This document shows, one piece after another, positions 60,474-64,000 of a stretch of DNA of 64,000 bases; positions within the stretch are counted from its first letter, which is position 1; each line of letters starts with the position of its first letter. The notes under the pieces were generated by a model. That model was not told the origin of the DNA, ran no database searches, and saw only the letters and a list, made by a program, of their open reading frames with translations. A program made the translations under genes and the position numbers. The stretch lies in assembly GCA_030267565.1 (NCBI GenBank), contig BRXU01000004.1, forward strand, positions 4,408,501 through 4,472,500, written 5' to 3'. This DNA comes from Pleodorina starrii (Eukaryota > Chlorophyta > Chlorophyceae > Chlamydomonadales > Volvocaceae).

Positions 60474-62741
60474 ACAATCGCTTCTGTGTGTGCAAGAGAG
60501 CGAGATAAGTGTGGGTGAGCGAGATATGCGATAGCACCGAACGTCGTTTGGGCAGCACCCTATAGGATGGGATGGGATCATGGAAAGGAAGAGGTACCGG
60601 CGGTGGGGGGTGGTAATGGTGCCGTAATCCCCGCTGTCGTAGCTTGGAGATGACCCACGGCGCCTGCAGGTACAGGTGGGGTACGGTTAATGACGCGACC
60701 CGTGGGTCACAAGACCCGTGGGTGCCGCGAGTCCGCTGGCGCTCGACGCTGGCCATGCACCTCAACGAGCGCAATGCAAAAAGTGCATGAGGGTATGAGG
60801 GTATGAGCTCCCATAAAAACAAGGTCCGCCAGTGCTCGGGCGACAAATGAACGCGGCCCCCATGCTCTTTACCACCACGATCGTGTTCGGTTATCCCGTG
60901 TTGCGCTCACAGCCCCGCTGTACCGATACATAATGTCGGAAAGTAACTCCGTCAAAAACAACAAGACATCAGTCGCAGCCGAAAAAAAAGGCTGACGACG
61001 CTTTTATTCGTCATCATGAGCAGCGACCAAAGCGGCGGGCGTACGACGCGCGCTGCACCGCAGAAATGCACGATGTAACCGGGCTCGCCACCGGCGTCGT
61101 TTCCCCCTCTCCCTCGGCCCCTCGCGGCTCGAAAAAGAGACGCGGCTCCTCCTCCCCCTCCTCCTCGTCGTCGTCGTCGTCGTTGTGGTCAAACAGGAGG
61201 TGGCCGCACACACGGGGCGTCCCGCGCAGCCGGGAGCAGCAGAAGCGAGATGCCGCCGCGGGGCCCCGCCCTCCCCCGCTTGCCACGCGTGCAAATACTT
61301 GCAAGTCTGCCTGCCTTCCTGCCAACCTTCAAGGCACCACGCCTTTACTTCCCGGGCACATCTCGCCTGGCGTCACAGTTGCTGTGGTGTTGTGGTTGCT
61401 GCGGTGGGGTCCAGAAAGGGCACAGTTGGACCCGGATGTCCACCCCCCGTTGCGTTGCGTTGCGTCGTCCTCCCACTTGGACGAGCTCCTGATCCAGATA
61501 GCCACCCCTGCGAACGTGAGAAGTCGTATACTCGAGCTTCCCCTGCCAGCTTGCCCTCTGCGCCGAAGCGAGTGGCCTGCGCTCCAAAGCCAAGTTGCCG
61601 TACAACTGAAAAGAATCGAACCGGGCCCGAGGAGCAACTGCCAACAAACCGCCCGCAAACATGCAGGGACGGACCGCACCACCTTCAGAACCAGTTTAAA
61701 CCCCAGTCTTGGCGTCAGCAAGTAAACTCTCAAAACCCGTAAGATTTCGGGACTGCGGTAGGCGGTGAGTTTACAGGGGCGCAACGGGCCGGGGCTGTGC
61801 CCAGGTGCGAGCCGTTTGCGAAAGGAGCCAGCGCAAAGCAGCGTTCGGGGGTGTGGGCACGTTCACAACCCAGCACCTCAAGAGGCACGAGGTTGACCGG
61901 TGCGGAAATCGGGGGGAAAGCAGGTCGCGACCGTGCACGCCATCCAACCACTAGAATGTCGCCGTGTGTCCCCGCGTTCTAGCTAGCGGCGCATGATGCA
62001 GCCATCTGCAGATCTACGGCACACTGCTGTCTTTTAAATTATTTCCGCGCCATAACGCCAAGACTCTACAGTCAATGCAGCTGAGTCCGTGTGTGCAAGT
62101 CTGAATCAGAATTGTAGCTTCCGCGCCTTTCGCAATCAGTAGTCATCGATGAATAATTGTACAATACAAGCCATCGTACAACATGCGCACAGTTGTCAAG
62201 GCTCACGACATGTAGCGTCCAAATCACCATAAGACATAAACCAATCTTGGGCAGGAGGCGTGATAAGAGTCATGTGGTGAGGGGCGGCAGTACATGGTGT
62301 CGTACAGCCCCCAAAACTCCTCGAATGAGGGAGGGACCGCCCGCCATCAGGCGCCCCCATCCCTTCGTGTCGACCATTGGGGCACAAAACATCAACATCC
62401 ACATTTAGCAATGCAACCAAACATGCTAACTTTCGCCCTGGGGAGTCGGGAGGCGTTGCCGAACGCGCGCGGATCCTGCATCGCGCGGCACCCGGTCCGA
62501 CACGGTCGACCGCCGCATCCGCGCACTGAACGAACTGAACGACTGACGGTCCACCTGGACAACGACCCGCACGGATCACGGTCTCTACTGTACAGGCACA
62601 GAAGGCACTGAAGGCACAGAAGGCATTGAAGGCACTGTCGGAAACTCTCCTGGTTTGCGGGGTCGTTACTACAGCCGCCACGCAGCACATGTGGCGTGCG
62701 GCCCCCATATATGATACACCATGCTGTGCTGCCGCTCGCGC
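60474..62741. other. Spacer between oxygenase copies B and C
   Basis: 2.27 kb with no gene I can support. Several ORFs of 80-220 codons overlap on both strands near 61000-61740 (one encodes an Asp/Glu run on the minus strand, Ser run on plus), but none has a domain or a workable splice model. It should hold the copy B promoter and copy C 3' UTR. Confidence 0.45.
62593..62637. repeat. 9-bp minisatellite, five degenerate copies
   Basis: AAGGCACTG, AAGGCACAG and AAGGCATTG variants in tandem, about 105 bp past the copy C stop. Confidence 0.85.
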
Positions 62742-64000
62742 TCACTTGCCCTTCAGCGTGAAACCGCCCCGCCGTCGCCACTGCGCCGCGCCGGAAATGA
62801 ACTTCTCCTCGCGGTACCACCAGCCCTTGACGGCGGCCAGCGCCAGCGCCGCCGCCACCACCACGGCGCCCACCACCGCCCGCCAGCCGCCCACGCTGTT
62901 GACGGCGTCGGGGATCACAGCCGCCATGACAGCCAGCACCACCGCTGCCGCCGCCGCCAGGCCCGCCGCGACCGTCAGTGCCGTACACAACGCCGTCACC
63001 TGCCTCAGCCCCCGCTGGCACACCGTACAATGCCGTACATGCCGCTCCTGGCGGGACAGGATCTGCTCCAGGGAGAGCTCCTGGGCGGGCCAGCCGCTGT
63101 ACGTCGGGCCGGACTGTACGACGGGTTTTCCGCCCCACAGGCTGTTCGGGTAATCCGCGAGCCGCAGCCACGCGTGTGTGGCCGCCACGCCCGCGTCCGA
63201 CATGCTGTTGAGGTTGTAGTCGCGGCCCGACTGGCCCGTACGGCGCATGTGCGTCTCTTGCCTGCGAGGGGTGCCAGCGTAGTTGCTTGGGTTTGTTGGG
63301 TTGGTTGGTAAGCCCGAGTTGGTTGGGCAGTTAGGCAGTCTGGGTTGGTTGGGCAGCTTGTTGGTTAGGCGGCGGAGACGCTGCGACGGTAGGGCAGGGT
63401 CCGCGCTCTCCCTGCACGGTACACACGTCGAACGGGTGGCATCCCGGTCGCTACGGTACCCTGCCCTGCCAAGGCACACCCCCGCGCCCACCCGGGGAGC
63501 AAGCCATGCTGCTGGAGCCTAGCCGACGGAACTCCGCTGCACACCGCACCAGCACAGATACAGAGTTGTCCAGGTAAGGGGGGCTACGCACTACCCAACC
63601 ACACACCGGGCCAAACACACACGCCAGGTCCCAGCAGCCCTTGGCCAGTGTCAGACCCGGCGAGTTTTACGTATCTCACACACAGACATGTAAAAGACGC
63701 AAACATACGCACACACATACACACGCATACACACACGTGACGCGGCGCCCCCCCCCCCACCCACCTGGCCATCATCATGAGGTCCTGGTCCACCACCAGC
63801 TGCGAGATGAGCATCCAGTGGGGCAGGCGGCGCAACAGGCCAAACAGCCACGCGATGGGGCCGCCGCTTCCCTTGCCACCGGCCTCCGTCGCGGCCTGCG
63901 ATGCCCCGCCCGCTGATTTGGACTCGGCCGGCAAGGGCGCGGCGGCGGCGCCGCCGTTGGCCGCCGCGCCATTGGCCGCCGCGCCGTTGGCCGCCGCGCC
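62742..64000 (-). CDS. Rieske oxygenase of the PAO/TIC55/PTC52 family, copy C (5' part outside window)
   Basis: C-terminal part of a third tandem copy. Visible exons: 64000-63765 (continues right) and 63261-62742. The first has an Asn-Gly-Ala-Ala repeat and Ala/Gly-rich variable stretch, then LPHWMLISQLVVDQD, equivalent to the DQD region of copies A and B. The phase-2 junction (AG/G) is the same as in the other copies. The last exon has HCTVCQRGLRQVTALC (CxxC) followed by two hydrophobic helices and ends in KGK. The Rieske and iron-binding exons must lie beyond the right edge, so activity cannot be judged here. Confidence 0.85.

Noticed and set aside
40165..60715. Recurring GACCCGTGGGTC palindromes (for example 40170 and 60700 regions)
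   Set aside because: Only a few short copies, one of its kind in coding sequence; too weak to claim a regulatory element.
61605..61625. tRNA-like T-loop (reverse complement of GGTTCGATTC)
   Set aside because: Flanking bases do not form the T-stem, and no acceptor or anticodon arm could be found.
61014..61662. Two-exon minus-strand gene built from ORFs 61662-61349 and 61325-61014
   Set aside because: The only phase-compatible splice leaves an intron of about 23 nt, too short to be spliced, and neither part has a recognisable domain.

Overview
The window is nuclear DNA from a GC-rich green alga, most probably a volvocine or other chlamydomonadalean species. Supporting signs are intron-dense genes with canonical GT-AG introns, C- and G-rich intron tracts, Ala/Gly/Pro/Gln-rich insertions inside conserved domains, TGTAA poly(A) signals downstream of several stop codons, and photosynthesis-lineage genes (AKR2-like chaperone, pheophorbide a oxygenase-like Rieske enzymes). 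Exon models were built by hand by carrying codon phase across every junction. The coding length of every complete gene sums to a multiple of three.

Layout, left to right. 1-12.5 kb (-): ABCC/MRP-type ABC transporter in 22 visible exons, C-terminus cut by the left edge. 13.0-19.8 kb (+): mitochondrial-type GUF1/LepA translation GTPase in 11 exons. 21.5-28.0 kb (-): N-terminal-motor kinesin with a long coiled coil. 28.3-32.1 kb (-): RS-rich presumed nuclear protein with an unfamiliar N-terminal module. 33.0-36.0 kb (+): pyridoxal kinase. 37.5-42.2 kb (-): FIST-domain protein. 42.7-44.6 kb (+): N-myristoylated RING E3 of the LOG2/MGRN1 type. 46.5-49.9 kb (+): AKR2-like ankyrin chaperone. 51.1-64.0 kb (-): tandem array of three Rieske/non-heme iron oxygenases of the PAO/TIC55/PTC52 family, the third cut by the right edge.

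Three gene pairs are head-to-head (ABCC/GUF1, RS protein/PDXK, FIST/RING), with 0.5-0.9 kb between start codons that probably act as shared promoters. Three pairs are tail-to-tail (GUF1/kinesin, PDXK/FIST, AKR2/oxygenase A). Apart from the oxygenase array the genes share no obvious pathway. AKR2 and the oxygenases are both linked to plastid envelope or membrane biology by family, but their adjacency may be chance.

The most interesting signals are a ~58-bp element shared by an ABCC intron and a GUF1 intron in the same transcript orientation (introner-like), patchwork near-identity among the oxygenase copies (gene conversion), apparently unrelated transit-peptide exons joined to conserved oxygenase bodies at the same intron phase, the FIST protein, and the uncharacterised N-terminal module of the RS-rich protein. 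No tRNA, rRNA, CRISPR array or intact transposon was recognised.
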